NCBI GenBank assembly: GCA_943737045.1
Contig: CALSFV010000318.1
Location: 303,501-367,500 of the forward strand
Length of the DNA stretch: 64,000 bases
Reading direction: 5' to 3'
Origin: Parapristionchus giblindavisi
Taxonomy: Eukaryota; Nematoda; Chromadorea; Rhabditida; Diplogasteridae
Position numbers and translations under genes: made by a program. Below, one piece after another: positions 25,411 through 37,870 of the stretch. Under the pieces are notes generated by a model. That model saw nothing but the letters and a program-made list of their open reading frames with translations. It was not told the DNA's origin and did not search any database. Numbering within the stretch: the stretch's first letter is position 1; every line of letters begins with the position of its first letter.

Positions 25411-26285
25411 GGTCTTATAAATTGTTTGCTGTTGTGAGAGCATGACTTCTCCACTTTTACAAAATTCAACTAAATAATAATCATTATACGAGTTTGAATG
25501 AAATTTACAGAGTCAAATAAGGTACAATCAGAAGAGTGCATTACACTCGTTTTCGTTAATTTAACGATGTTCACTTGGTTTGTATAAAATAATGTTCTTT
25601 TAGCGAATTCAGTATAGTTTAGCTTCTATTATAGAGAAAATACAATGATTCATTGGAGAGTCAAAACTGGTAACCCCTGTAATGTGTGCTTCCTCTTCAA
25701 AATATACAATAATGCAAACTGTACAACACATTGAATGAATTGTTCAACGATCCTAATAGTCTGAAAATTCTGAGCATAACTGGAAACAAAAAAAATTAAA
25801 AATGTTTAAAATGTTTAAGGAAGCTTAAAGTTCATAGAAATTTCTTAATTACACTGAATATTGAAAAAAAGTGCATAACTGGAAATGATTAGTTCCGTTT
25901 CTGTAGAACTTTACTTTGGATATTCATCTCATTCTCAGTAGGTCCTACCATTACACCTTAGTAATTGTCTTCATGAACTCCCTTCCGACCCTTGGTCCTC
26001 GACTTTCTCAATGACGATCTTTATCACAACCTCATCCACCCGGTCATAAGCCTCCGTGCAACACAAGCATCCTAGCTCACTCTAATTATGCACTGCACAT
26101 TGCAATCACTTGTTCACTTGTACCATATTGCACCGAATAATCGTCAAAGAGAGGGATCATGGTGTCATGGTTGAGTTCCCCCTTTAAAACCCAATAAAAT
26201 TTCCATAACCCCTCCCAACCCCCAATGCTGTGATCTAGTTATTGCAGCTATAAGCATTCCCTTATTAATTTATTTATTCTCCATA
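25411..26285. other. Spacer with degenerate srw last exon
   Basis: About 25530-25640 on the - strand is a decayed srw terminal exon (a GAAGCTAAAC-like start and an ACGAAAACGAGTGTAATG tail). The same arrangement next to 25371-25410 parallels 9440-9970. The rest shows no gene. Confidence 0.5.
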
Positions 26286-26904
26286 TAAAACGGGTCAAAC
26301 TAATTTGTCCGAGGCGCAGAGCGAGTTTGGCCAAACTCATACGTGCCCAACGTTTATATACAGACTTTTCGATCTTTTCAAAAAGTAAGAAAATGCCCCT
26401 AATTTTATGTAACGGGATAACACATTTTGCCATCATTTTTATAATTTTGATTTTTTCTGTGTGCTATGTATGTTTGATGTTTTCAATGCTTCTTCGACTA
26501 ATATTCATGAATAAAATTTTATCGTATAATAATATTTTTCTCGGTAATTTTTTTTGTTTTCTTGACTTCTTCGATTGGATAAGTCGTCAAGCGATGCTTC
26601 AGCAACACGTTTTGATCTTAATTTAATTTAATTTATCTTACATTAAATAAATGTAACAACAAGTGATAAATAAATAGCGTGAATTATAATGGGTAGAGTC
26701 GAGGGGGGACCGGAGAGAGGGAGGGAAGGAGCTCACTGTATATAGTCGCTTCTGGGTTCAAAGATCTTCGTGATAACAACTGGAGGAGTGTTGTTTGCCA
26801 ATTTTCTGCAAATGGTATTTTATTTATTTATAAATTATGAAAACATACCACTCGCAGGTAGTTGTTTGATCTGTTCTCTTACTCCCTTCCAGCATTCCTA
26901 GATA

Positions 26905-27090
26905 ACGGGATTTCAGATTCTGAAATCCCGTAATAATGTTCATTCCTCTCTCTGAGAGAGAAAGGGGTGCGGTCGCTATTACGGGATTTCAGACTCTGAA
27001 ATCCCGTAATAATGTTCATTCCTCTCTCTGAGAGAGAAAGGGGTGCGGTCGCTATTACGGGATTTCAGACTCTGAAATCCCGTAATACTG
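26905..27090. repeat. Palindromic minisatellite, left array
   Basis: About 2.5 copies of a unit of about 78 bp that contains two perfect hairpins, TTACGGGATTTCAGA with its complement and CTCTCTCTGAGAGAGA, joined by a GGGGTGCGGTCGC spacer. Confidence 0.85.
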
Positions 27091-27172
27091 TTATACCGGC
27101 TGCATGTACCGCATCTAGTCATCAAGGAGCACTGCAAAGCATCGTATGTCATTGTACGTCGACGGAATCCAT

Positions 27173-27537
27173 TTACCTTAGTCCTCGAAATAATTTTGAC
27201 ATCTTTCCGTTGACATGGCTGAATTGAGCATTTCGATGAAGCCAATATTCAACGTGTTCTGAATAATATTTTGAAATGCGCATAAAATGGAAAAAAACAT
27301 ACCTATGTTGTCTTTTGTTTTAGTTCCAGTTTTCAGAGTGAAATAATTTCCATGAACCACTCTCGTTTCTGCATTGATAATAAATTCGTTCATGTTATCA
27401 AGACTAAAAGTGAGATAATAATTTACTTGGAAGTAATCAAATGTCTTACTTGCAATCAGAGACTTTGAAAATCCAGCAGAAACCAACATCACATATTTAT
27501 CACACGAAAAATGTATCGCAATCGTATAAGTCGACAT
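27173..27537 (-). CDS. Two-exon small protein carried by TIR element
   Basis: Exon 1 27537-27303 starts with ATG; exon 2 27258-27173 ends with TAA; the intron begins GTATGTTTTT and ends TATTCAG, a standard nematode intron. The product is about 106 residues with no membrane span, starting MSTYTIAIHF and ending basic (KLFRGLR). It lies between the two inverted minisatellite arrays and so inside the 26286-28719 element. I do not recognise the family. It may be a captured host gene or a fragment of one; expression is unknown. Confidence 0.4.
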
Positions 27538-27759
27538 GCCTAATTACTCATTCCTGTTTCATTTCCTCTAACTTTCATTATTGGAGTCGGTCGGTGGCGT
27601 GAAATGGTGAGTGTTTGCATTTTTTCTCTAAACGATTAATAGATTATAGATGAGATTCAATCGCGATATCGCACTGACAACTTTACCTGGAGATCGGAAT
27701 GCGGAACAGAAGATGCTCAAATGCATTCAGTAAGTCGCAGGGGTGATTTTCGAGAATTA

Positions 27760-28080
27760 AGTCTGAAATTTCGTAATAACGACCGCATCCCTCACTCTGA
27801 GAGAGGGGGGAATGAACAATATTACGGGATTTCAGAGTCTGAAATCCCGTAATAGCGACCGCACCCATTTCTCTCTGAGATAGAGGAATGAACATTATTA
27901 CGGGATTTCAGTCTGAAATCCCGTAATAGCGCCGCACTCCTTTCTCTCTCAGAGAGAGGAATGAACAGTATTACGGGATTTCAGACTCTGAAAACCCGTA
28001 ATAACGACCGCACCCCTCTCTCTGAGAGAGAGGAATGAACATTATTACGGGATTTCAGAGTCTGAAATCCCGTAATAACC
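27760..28080. repeat. Palindromic minisatellite, right array (inverted)
   Basis: About four copies of the unit at 26905-27090 in opposite orientation, with small differences between copies, including a missing C between the palindrome halves in one unit. Confidence 0.85.
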
Positions 28081-28768
28081 TTCCTGAATTGCCTGACTTG
28101 GTGATTACAATCGGAGATGAGGTAGCTTATACCGTAGTGGATGATGCTTTACAAAAAACATATTTGCAGGATTTTGCATATTGGCAGTGGATGGATTTTG
28201 GGATGAATTGAAGAGATGAGATATCTACATCAAGTGCATGCCCCATTGCATTCAGACCTACGAAGAAATATCCAAGAGTGCCGAGTCCATAGTTATCGAA
28301 AAAGAGTGTACACAAACCTCACTCCTCACTCAAACCCATAATACTTCACATAATTGAATGAATTGTGATAATAATTGCGATAAATTTGTGATGTAAAATA
28401 TGACGTTTGTACAATACAATACGAAAAAGAAATAACATTAAGAAAGTGAATAATAATAAGAAAAAATTGAAATTAGCTTCAAATTGCTTAAAATTCAAAT
28501 TCTTCAAATTCAAATTCAAACATCTTCAAATTGCGAAAGAAATACAATTATTAAAAGAAATCTATAATAAGGAATATTTTGGACAGAATGTTGTTAGAAT
28601 AGAGAGACTTTTCCAAAAATGTACTCAAGCTACCATTTCTGAACAATAATGCATGTCCTGCATGGTCTGTTTCGCCAAACTCGCTCTGCGTCTCGGACAA
28701 ATTAGTTTGACCCGTTTTATATATCAAATTTCTTTCATCTGTTTTAATGTATCGCATAAGGAAATAAA

Positions 28769-28799
<31 letters not shown>
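28769..28799. repeat. ATT microsatellite
   Basis: About ten tandem ATT units just outside the right end of the TA-flanked element. Confidence 0.9.
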
Positions 28800-28800
<1 letters not shown>

Positions 28801-28904
28801 TAAGATCGTAGGACATTTTGCATCAAATTCTCGAGTATTATTTATTCATTGTCATAGAAATTTTGAATTCATTCTTAAAAATATAAAGGTAGACGAAACC
28901 TACG

Positions 28905-29070
28905 CACTGAGAGCAAACTTACCTGGCAAATCGTTACCCCGATACACTTTCCTGGCAAACGATTACCCCAAATGGAAAGGAATTCAACGGCTGAATTCAC
29001 CATTTGGGGTAATCGTTTGCCAGGAAAGTGTATCGGGGTAACGATTTGCCAGGTAAGTTTGCTCTCAGTG
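28905..29070. mobile_element. 166-bp perfect-arm MITE, copy 2
   Basis: Same element as 21571-21736 in inverted orientation, with no mismatch seen by eye. Flanks GAAACCTACG and CGGTTTCC are partly complementary, so the precise boundary and target duplication are uncertain. Confidence 0.8.
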
Positions 29071-29361
29071 CGGTTTCCTTCAAATCGACTCTAGAAAAGT
29101 TTTTATTCCGGTGATAAATCGGTCAAATCAGGAGTAGAACTAGAAAATCGAGAAGGGCCAAACATTTGCACCGGAAGATTCTGCGGGACTGTTTTACTTA
29201 GAATTATTGAAGTGACTATTTGTTTGAAATTTTGACAGTTAATTACCAAAATTTACAAGACAGTCAACATAGATGTGAAATGTCAGCGTTACCATCTCGT
29301 GCAAATTTTAGTTGCACGCCTCTTATTTGTCTTAAATCGGTAAAAAATAGTCGTTATTGAG

Positions 29362-31004
29362 TCAAGCAGTATGAGTAGAATACATTACTGTCGTCTTCGT
29401 TAGTTCACTCGGTTTACATAAAATAAAGTTCTTGAAGTAAATGCAGTGTCGTTTTGCTTCCTGAATGGAGAAAATTAAATAATTGATCGGCAAATCGATT
29501 CAAACCTCTCTAAACTTCTTTGACATTGTCATGAATATCATAAGATTACACGCTGAAGTAGTGATAGTCAGGAGTGTCAATAAACTAACTGAAAAGTAAT
29601 TTTGAACATTAAATATACAACTTCATAAATTAAAAGTGCTATCCTGTTATACTGCAGTTTTTTTCACAATTCATTTCAATTATAGTGCTTAATTGCACAC
29701 CGCGTGTACCTTTAAAGCTAAATAATTTTGCTCTGCACTGGCAACGCAATTCCAATAGACAAAGGAACTAGTGAACCTTTCCAGAACGGAGAGTTTCAAA
29801 TAAATTTTCCCTTGATAGTGATCGGATTATGTATTTAAGTGAAATATAAAACTAACTGAGTTTATTGAATACTTTATATCGAAAAGTATCAGACGACATG
29901 GCAACAATGATACAAAGAATTGCTAAAATAATATAAAATTCTCCATGTTAATCAGAATCAACAATAAATATTCACAAACCTTGCGGGAACTGCGAGATGA
30001 GTGTTACTAATACGATACGCAAGAGTAATTTAGTTGCTTTTTCTAGAACCAGAATCTTTTTATGTTCACAGTCAGAAGACGAGCGCTTTTTCATTATTTT
30101 CACGCGATTTTTCGAAATCTGAAAATTGTATTCACAATTTGTGTTTGAAATTGAAATAAATACTTTTCCCGTGGAATATTTCCAATGAGAATCAATAAAA
30201 AAACAATGAAGCAATATGCGGCCATACTCCGATAACTTGGTTCCCATCTTCCTCTACTTCGAATAGATGCAATTCGAACAGATGTAAGCACAACTGAAGG
30301 AATATAACTTTTTCGTTGCATATATTCGTATTCATATTGAATGTTTTCAGATACACGTTGGCAATTCATAGGTAATACAAAGTGGCTCATAACGAGGTCT
30401 ACCTGCAAGCCATGGTGTGAATGAATCAAAGATTACTTTGCAATATGATTCCAGCAACTTTATATATGGCAAAGGCGAGTGTGTAGAATTGTTTCCTGAA
30501 AAAAAAAGAAGATTGTTTTCCTTTTGACTTTAGGTTAATATTGTTTCCTTATGAAAAATCGTATATTTCACACAGAAATTTCTTTAGTGGTGCGGACTGG
30601 TAAAATATTTCAAAAAGTCAAACTTACTTGCAGCTCATTAATTCATTTAAAAGAGTCGTAGCGAGATAGAAAATAAGCAATATCGTTTGATTGATTGCCA
30701 TCATTACAAAAACAGCGTTGACCGGTAAACGGAGAGATTTTCTAAATGGTTTATTTTTCGGTGGCACAAGAATACGGTATCGAACCTGGTAAGAAGAAAA
30801 AGGATGAATATATTAGCTATGATATTGATGGGACTGAGAATAAGTATTAGGACAAATTAGAACGTTCGTAATACGCTGACAGTACCCTGAGTAGAAATTA
30901 AAGTAATCAATCAGAATATCAATAATCTCAACAAACTCAATGAAGTCGTAGAATAAACTTTCTTCGGGAACGTCAAACAAAGTTGTAGTGCACGGTTCGC
31001 TCAT
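29362..31004 (-). pseudogene. srw-type chemoreceptor D, pseudogene
   Basis: Readable exons (high to low): 31004-30937, 30886-30786, about 30741-30628, exon 4 ending at 30400, exon 5 ending at about 30165, an exon starting MSK-like ISKNRVKIM at about 30119 to 29979, about 29924-29862, about 29596-29512, and 29463-29362. It begins MSEPCTTTLFDVPEES as in E to H. Lesions: a 1-nt deletion in exon 2 (101 instead of 102 nt), a 1-nt insertion in exon 4, and a deletion fusing the middle of exon 5 to the end of exon 7, removing TM4 to TM5 coding sequence and exon 6. It cannot make a seven-span protein. It is head-to-head with E. Confidence 0.85.
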
Positions 31005-31045
31005 TTTAGATTATAGTGAAAAGAAGCAAGCTATGCTATCTCCAT

Positions 31046-31078
31046 TGCCGTTTTGCTATGGAGAATCCGCCTTTTATA
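31046..31078 (-). promoter_or_regulatory. Conserved upstream box, gene D
   Basis: Contains GGCGGATTCTCC followed by a match to GCAAAACG, as upstream of E to H, about 45-75 bp before the start codon. Candidate cis-element by conservation only. Confidence 0.4.
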
Positions 31079-33113
<2,035 letters not shown>

Positions 33114-33152
33114 TGAGCATATCAAAGGCGGATTCTCCAAAGCAAAACGACA
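33114..33152 (+). promoter_or_regulatory. Conserved upstream box, gene E
   Basis: TGAGCATATCAAAGGCGGAT followed by TCTCCAAAGCAAAACGACA, about 45-80 bp before the ATG at 33195. Nearly the same in F and G, weaker in D and H. Just before the start a TTCTCTTCAG tract at about 33179-33188 is a likely trans-splice acceptor. Confidence 0.5.
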
Positions 33153-33665
33153 ACGACAAACTAGATAGCAAAGCTTCCTTCTCTTCAGTCTAAAATGAGT
33201 GGACAGTGCAAGACAACTTTGTTTGACGTTCCTGAAGAAAGTTTCCTCTACGACTTCATTGAGTTTGTTGAGATTATTGATTTTCTGATTGATTACCATA
33301 ATTTCTACTCAGGGTACTGTCACAGTATTACGAACGTTCGAATTATGTCCTAATACTTATTCTCAGTCCCATCAATATCATAGCTAATATTTTCATCCTT
33401 TTTCTTCTTACCAGGTTCAATTTCTTGATGCACTGAAAAAAAACCAAAATTTAGAAAATCTCTCCGTTCACCGGTCAATGCTGTTTTTGTAATGATGGCA
33501 ATCAATCAAACGATATTGCTTATTTTCTATCTCACAACCACTCTGATATATGAGTCAAAGGAGAACTGCAAGTAAATTCGACCTTTTGAAATATGTGCCG
33601 GATATCATGATTAAGTCATGGTAGTCATTGAGTCATGTCAGGACGATTGATCATATCATGATCGG

Positions 33666-34174
33666 CAGGGCTGGGATTTTTTGATTTTGATTTTTTGAAT
33701 TTTTTGACTTTTTCAAAAAATTCAAAATCAAAAAATTTTTTGAATTTTTCTCAAAAAATATAAAGAATAAAAATATTTAAAAAAGTACCGTTAAAACGAA
33801 AAAAGTGGCACATTTATGAAAAATTGTGACAGCATTTGACAAAACTTAACAATATTCCTATGTTTATCATTTTTCACGGTCTTGATGATAAGTTTCTGTT
33901 GTGGATGAGTTTGCCCAATGCACGTATGTAGAATTTTTAAAAAGTGAAAAAATATTGCATCCTAATTTTGATGTTCAGAATTGAGTAGATTGCTTTATTG
34001 GCTGTTTTAATCACTTTCAGACAAAAATGATGTGTTTGAATTGCTTATTATCCTTTTAAACAATGTAAAGTATTTTTTTCAAAAAAATGTTGAATTCAAA
34101 AATTTTTTGAGCCATTTTTTCAATTTTTTGATCAAAAATTTTTTTGAAATTATTTTCAAAAAATCCCAGCCCTG
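33666..34174. mobile_element. hAT-like MITE in gene E intron 3
   Basis: 509 bp, inverted ends CAGGGCTGGGATTTTTTGA, flanked by ATGATCGG and CTGATCGG (7 of 8 bases equal). An 8-bp target duplication and CAGGG-type ends fit hAT. The interior is rich in TTTTTTGAA repeats. Confidence 0.8.
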
Positions 34175-34618
34175 CTGATCGGTTATCATGTTTGATTGCA
34201 TCGTCAATAAAAATGAATACACATGATATATAAAAGAAGCGGGTATCAATCTAAACCAGAGCAGGCGAAATACTAAAGCTAGAAGGAAACATCCTCTTCT
34301 TCAGCAAAAATTTCTACACACTTGCCTATGCCATATATCAGGTGGTGGAGGCATTTATCAGAATAATCTTTGATTCTTTCACACCATGGCTTGCAGGTAG
34401 ACCTCGTTATGAGCAACTTTATGTTGCTTATTAATTGCTAACGTGCATTTCAAAAGATTTCTTTTGCTGAAATTTTCTACGGGGATTCATATATATCTAA
34501 TGGAATCTTACGGCAAGAATAATGAACCGCAATGTTTTGTTTGAATTGTAAATTTGATTTTTTAATTGAGAAACAAAGCACTCTTGTAATTCAATGTATT
34601 CAATATTTGCGAATCTAA

Positions 34619-35245
34619 CAAGGAACCTCTTTTACATTAATCTGGCGATGAGAGATGTGTTATAGCTCATTTGAAAGCCCTTCTTCTGTAGATTAAGACT
34701 ATCTACTTTAAAAATACAACGGAGGTCTGTGCACATGCTGAAATATTGGAGGAGTTTCTAAAAGTCAATGATGCGCGCAATGATGCACTAGTTCTACGCG
34801 TTATCTCTGCGCGCTAGTGGTTGTACAGCCAGCTAGTGATCCTCCTTCTCCGTTTCCGAGTGAATTTACAATTGTAAGTTGCTAGATTCGACGCTGATGT
34901 AAATGAACCGGTTGTATAGAACCTTCTCCATTCTTGAAAAAACTTTTGCAGTAGTTTCCAATTATTGTTTAACATCTTCCGTGAGTCTTACCTCACCGAA
35001 GTTCGTCAGACACACCCCAATTACTCATCTTTACCTTTGTGATACCACTGGTTCGCAGAGATAACGCGGAGAACTAGTGCATCATTGCGCGCATCATTGC
35101 GTTTTAGACACTCCTCCAATTTTAAGTCCGTGCACAGACTTCGGTTGCATTTTTTAAGTAGATAGTCTTAATCTACAGAAGAAGGGCTTTCAAATGAGCT
35201 ATAACACATCTCTCATCGCCGGATTAATGTAAAAGAGGTTCCTTG
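34619..35245. mobile_element. MITE in gene E intron 4
   Basis: 627 bp, inverted ends CAAGGAACCTCTTTTACATT with arms of about 100 bp or more, flanked by TAA on both sides. A 3-bp TWA-type duplication would suit a PIF/Harbinger-like element, which is an inference from flanks only. Confidence 0.7.
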
Positions 35246-36418
35246 TAAGTTATATATTCCTCAGTTGTACTTACATCTGTTCGAATTGCATCTATTCGAA
35301 GTAGAGGAAGATGGGAACCAAGTTATCGGAGTATGGCTGGATATTGCCTTATAGTTTTTCTATTGATTCTCATTGGAAATATTCCACTATCACTGATGGT
35401 TATTATCAGAAAATTTGAATGGAGGAGGATTTGTCGAGAGCAGAGGTTTGAAATTTGACTTCTGATTTTATGGGCACACTTTATAGTCTTGAATTTACGG
35501 TGTTACTTTGACTTTTTGAATTTACGGTTTCAGTGACGATTTTTCTCTAGTTTATATGATGTCTTTCGCTGAATCCACTTACCAAAACAACTGCTTGGTA
35601 AATTCAAAATTATAATTAAATTAGCAAATTTATGATTTCAGTTATTGAGAATGCTATATTATGTGTCTGGAGTGATTCACAATGCTCTTCCTTGTCTACT
35701 TCTAATCATTTTAACAACAGTATTACTTACGGAACTGGGGAAGGTATTTGTTTCAATTTACACCCCACCAATTGTAAAAACAATTTTCAGATTTCGAAAA
35801 ATCGCGTGAAAACAACGGAAAGACTCTGAACTGAACAGAGTGACTGTGAACTGACTCTGAACATGAAAAGATTCAGGGTTTAGAAAGAGCAACAAAATTA
35901 CTCCTGAGGATAGTATTAGTAACACTGATATCGCAGTTCCCACAAGGTTACCCAATATTTATTATTGATTTTGATGAAAATGGAAAATAAGATATTATTT
36001 GAGCTGTTCTGTGTATCGGTGCTGCGATGTTGTCAGACACATTTCAAGCCAAGGTGTTCAATAAACTCAGTGAGTTTTCAATTTTATTCAAATATTTCGT
36101 CGACTATTAAAAGAAACCCCCGATATTTGAAACTTTCCGTTCTGGAAATGCTATATCGTTTCCTCGGCTTCTTTTAGTTAAAGGGTTATAATTGAAATGT
36201 ATGTAAATACTTTAATTTAAGTACTAAAAATATGCTTTTAGATGGGATGATATCACTCGTTGTCATTGCTTCTTCAGCCTGTAATCTAATCATATTCATG
36301 ACAATGTCAAAGAAATTTAGACAGGTTTGAATTAATTTTTCATTCACTTATTACATTTTCTTTTTCTAGGAAGCTAAACGACACTGCATTCGTTTTAAGA
36401 ACACTATTTTGTGCAAAT

Positions 36419-36538
36419 CACAGCGTTCTCATGACTTTCAAAGCAAGAACGACCGCTCAACATACAAACTCTCTCGAATACAATGGTCTCTCCTTTGTCT
36501 TGCTTTGGAAGAAAAATGGCTTGGACCAGAATACTGTG
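36419..36538 (+). mobile_element. 120-bp MITE inside receptor E last exon
   Basis: Identical over all 120 bp to the reverse complement of 23568-23687, flanked by AAAT on both sides (36415-36418, 36539-36542). It adds 124 nt to the exon, so the conserved tail is replaced by about 43 new codons. Confidence 0.88.
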
Positions 36539-36601
36539 AAATCAAGTGAAAACCGTAAATTGACGAAGACGACTGTAATGTATTCTACTTATACCACTTG
36601 A

Positions 36602-37050
36602 CTCAATAATGACCTCATTTTTTTACCTCATATTTTTTTTTGATTTTATAAAACGTGTACTTCTAGATTTGGACAAACTTTTTTTTGCCAGATAGTAAGT
36701 ACCTGACAAAATAAACTATCAAAATTCACACGCCAATGAATCGAAGCAGACATATTAATATACATAAATGTAGAACAGACTTGGCTCCAATTTTTTATAA
36801 AAGAGCCAACAGAGACAACAGAAACAGAGACAGAGGCAACAATAAATATATTTCTGCCCAGTGTTTCAAGCTTATCGACATGAGATCATTTTTTATCTAT
36901 TTTGAATCGAACCAAATGATTTAAAGCGAATAACGCTTTGTTAAAATTATAAAATTAATCTAACTATATTAATTGGATAGAAGACTTCCTCTCTTCTTTT
37001 TTTCTTTTTCTATTGATTAATACATATATCGTGCTATTTCTCATTCTATC
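36602..37050. other. Receptor E 3' flank and LINE 5' region
   Basis: No gene. The CR1-like element must begin somewhere here, but its 5' end and target duplication cannot be placed by eye. Confidence 0.5.
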
Positions 37051-37866
37051 ATGCCTTCTAGACCCCCCAGCTCCTCATCTACTCCATCTTCTTCACCTAT
37101 AGCTAAGAAGGGGCGTCTCGATGTCGTTCAGAACGCCGTCGTGGAGGCAATTGCGTATGCAACCTCTGAACGGCCGCCTGAGATTCCCCAACATCTCTGG
37201 TCCCATTTCTCTAGTCTTATAAATGTTCTTGCATCTCTTGTTGAAGGACTATCCAATGCCAAAGCCCAGTATGACTCTGTCTTCCCTCCATTATCATCTT
37301 CTAATCCTATTCCTCCATCTTCTATTCCAATCAATACTACACCTCCTATCTCTGTCTCTCATCATCCTTCCTCTGACTCGACCGAGGACCACTTGCACGC
37401 CCGTTCCTTAGTGATCTTTGGTCTCCCCGAGGCTGACGTCACTTTCTCTCCTTCCGAGAGAGCAGCTGCCGATGCTAGAGCAGTGGGCTCAGTATTAGAC
37501 GCACTGAAGGTCCAGGCTTCGCCGTGTAGCGTATTCAGAATGGGTAAGCCTTCGTCTGACGGTAAACCCAGACTGATCAAGTGCGTTCTCCCGGCTCGTT
37601 CGTTCCTCTTGACTGCTCTTAAAGGCGCAGGTGCACTTCGCACCTGTGACCAATTCAAAGGTGTTTATATACGTAAGAGTATGACACAAGAGGAAAGAAT
37701 GAGACAGTCTGAGCTCAGAGGATTCCTTAGAAGGCTCAGGGTGAGTGACCCCTCATCGCCCTTCGTCATGTACCGGGATGGCATCGTGACGATATCAAGG
37801 GTGGAAAGAGGGTCACGCTCCCTGACGGTCTTCCTTCAAACTAATTGGTCTAGGTCTCTGTCTTGA
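37051..37866 (+). CDS. CR1-like LINE ORF1 protein
   Basis: 271 codons. The N-terminal 120 residues are Ser/Pro-rich and low in complexity. From about residue 125 there is a compact domain with LVIFGLPEA, a long helix-like stretch (ERAAADARAVGSVLDAL), VFRMGK and KPRLIKCVLP, followed by a basic region (MTQEERMRQSELRGFLRRLR). This resembles the RNA-binding-like core of LINE ORF1 proteins, which coat the element RNA. It ends 4 nt before ORF2 in another frame, so ORF2 may be translated by reinitiation. Confidence 0.75.
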   Translation: MPSRPPSSSSTPSSSPIAKKGRLDVVQNAVVEAIAYATSERPPEIPQHLWSHFSSLINVLASLVEGLSNAKAQYDSVFPPLSSSNPIPPSSIPINTTPPISVSHHPSSDSTEDHLHARSLVIFGLPEADVTFSPSERAAADARAVGSVLDALKVQASPCSVFRMGKPSSDGKPRLIKCVLPARSFLLTALKGAGALRTCDQFKGVYIRKSMTQEERMRQSELRGFLRRLRVSDPSSPFVMYRDGIVTISRVERGSRSLTVFLQTNWSRSLS

Positions 37867-37870
37867 CTCC

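Larger units (their letters stand above)
26286..28719. mobile_element. 2.4 kb TA-flanked TIR element with cargo and inverted satellites
   Basis: Terminal inverted repeats of about 55 bp begin TAAAACGGGTCAAAC, followed by AATTTGTCCGAGGCGCAGAG, with TA outside each end. Inside are two arrays of a palindromic minisatellite in opposite orientation (26905-27090 and 27760-28080), a two-exon reading frame on the - strand (27173-27537) and exon-like pieces on the + strand (about 27649-27730, ending before GTAAGTCG, and around 28083-28122). No transposase motif is visible, so it is non-autonomous. Confidence 0.7.
28720..29361. other. Spacer containing two MITE pieces
   Basis: It holds the ATT microsatellite, the 166-bp MITE at 28905-29070 and, at 29175-29195, a solo end (GATTCTGCGGGACTG) of the 16109-19475 foldback family. 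No gene seen. Confidence 0.6.
33195..36601 (+). pseudogene. srw-type chemoreceptor E, disrupted in exon 8 and exon 11
   Basis: Exons: 33195-33262, 33313-33414, 33455-33571, 34305-34396, 35265-35445, 35534-35597, 35642-35743, 35791-35946, 36004-36069, 36242-36324, 36370-36549. Exons 1-7 are open and encode TM1 to TM5 with RKSLRSPVNAVFVMMAINQ, FDSFTPWLA, VRIASIRSRGRWEPSYRSM and SGVIHNALPC. Exon 8 is 156 nt instead of the 142 of G and F; it carries a local GACTCTGAACTGA duplication that brings a stop after KTTERL and shifts the frame. The last exon contains a 120-bp MITE after ILCKS that replaces the conserved tail and ends at 36549; the ancestral stop is at 36599. Introns 3 and 4 hold palindromic elements. 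Probably non-functional beyond TM5. Confidence 0.8.

Noticed and set aside
26327..26626. 99-codon membrane-like frame at the left end of the TA-flanked element
   Set aside because: It begins inside the terminal repeat and its hydrophobicity follows from T-rich sequence; no splice or family support.
26905..28080. CRISPR-like array
   Set aside because: The repeated units are contiguous and palindromic with no unique spacers, and the DNA is clearly nematode nuclear sequence.
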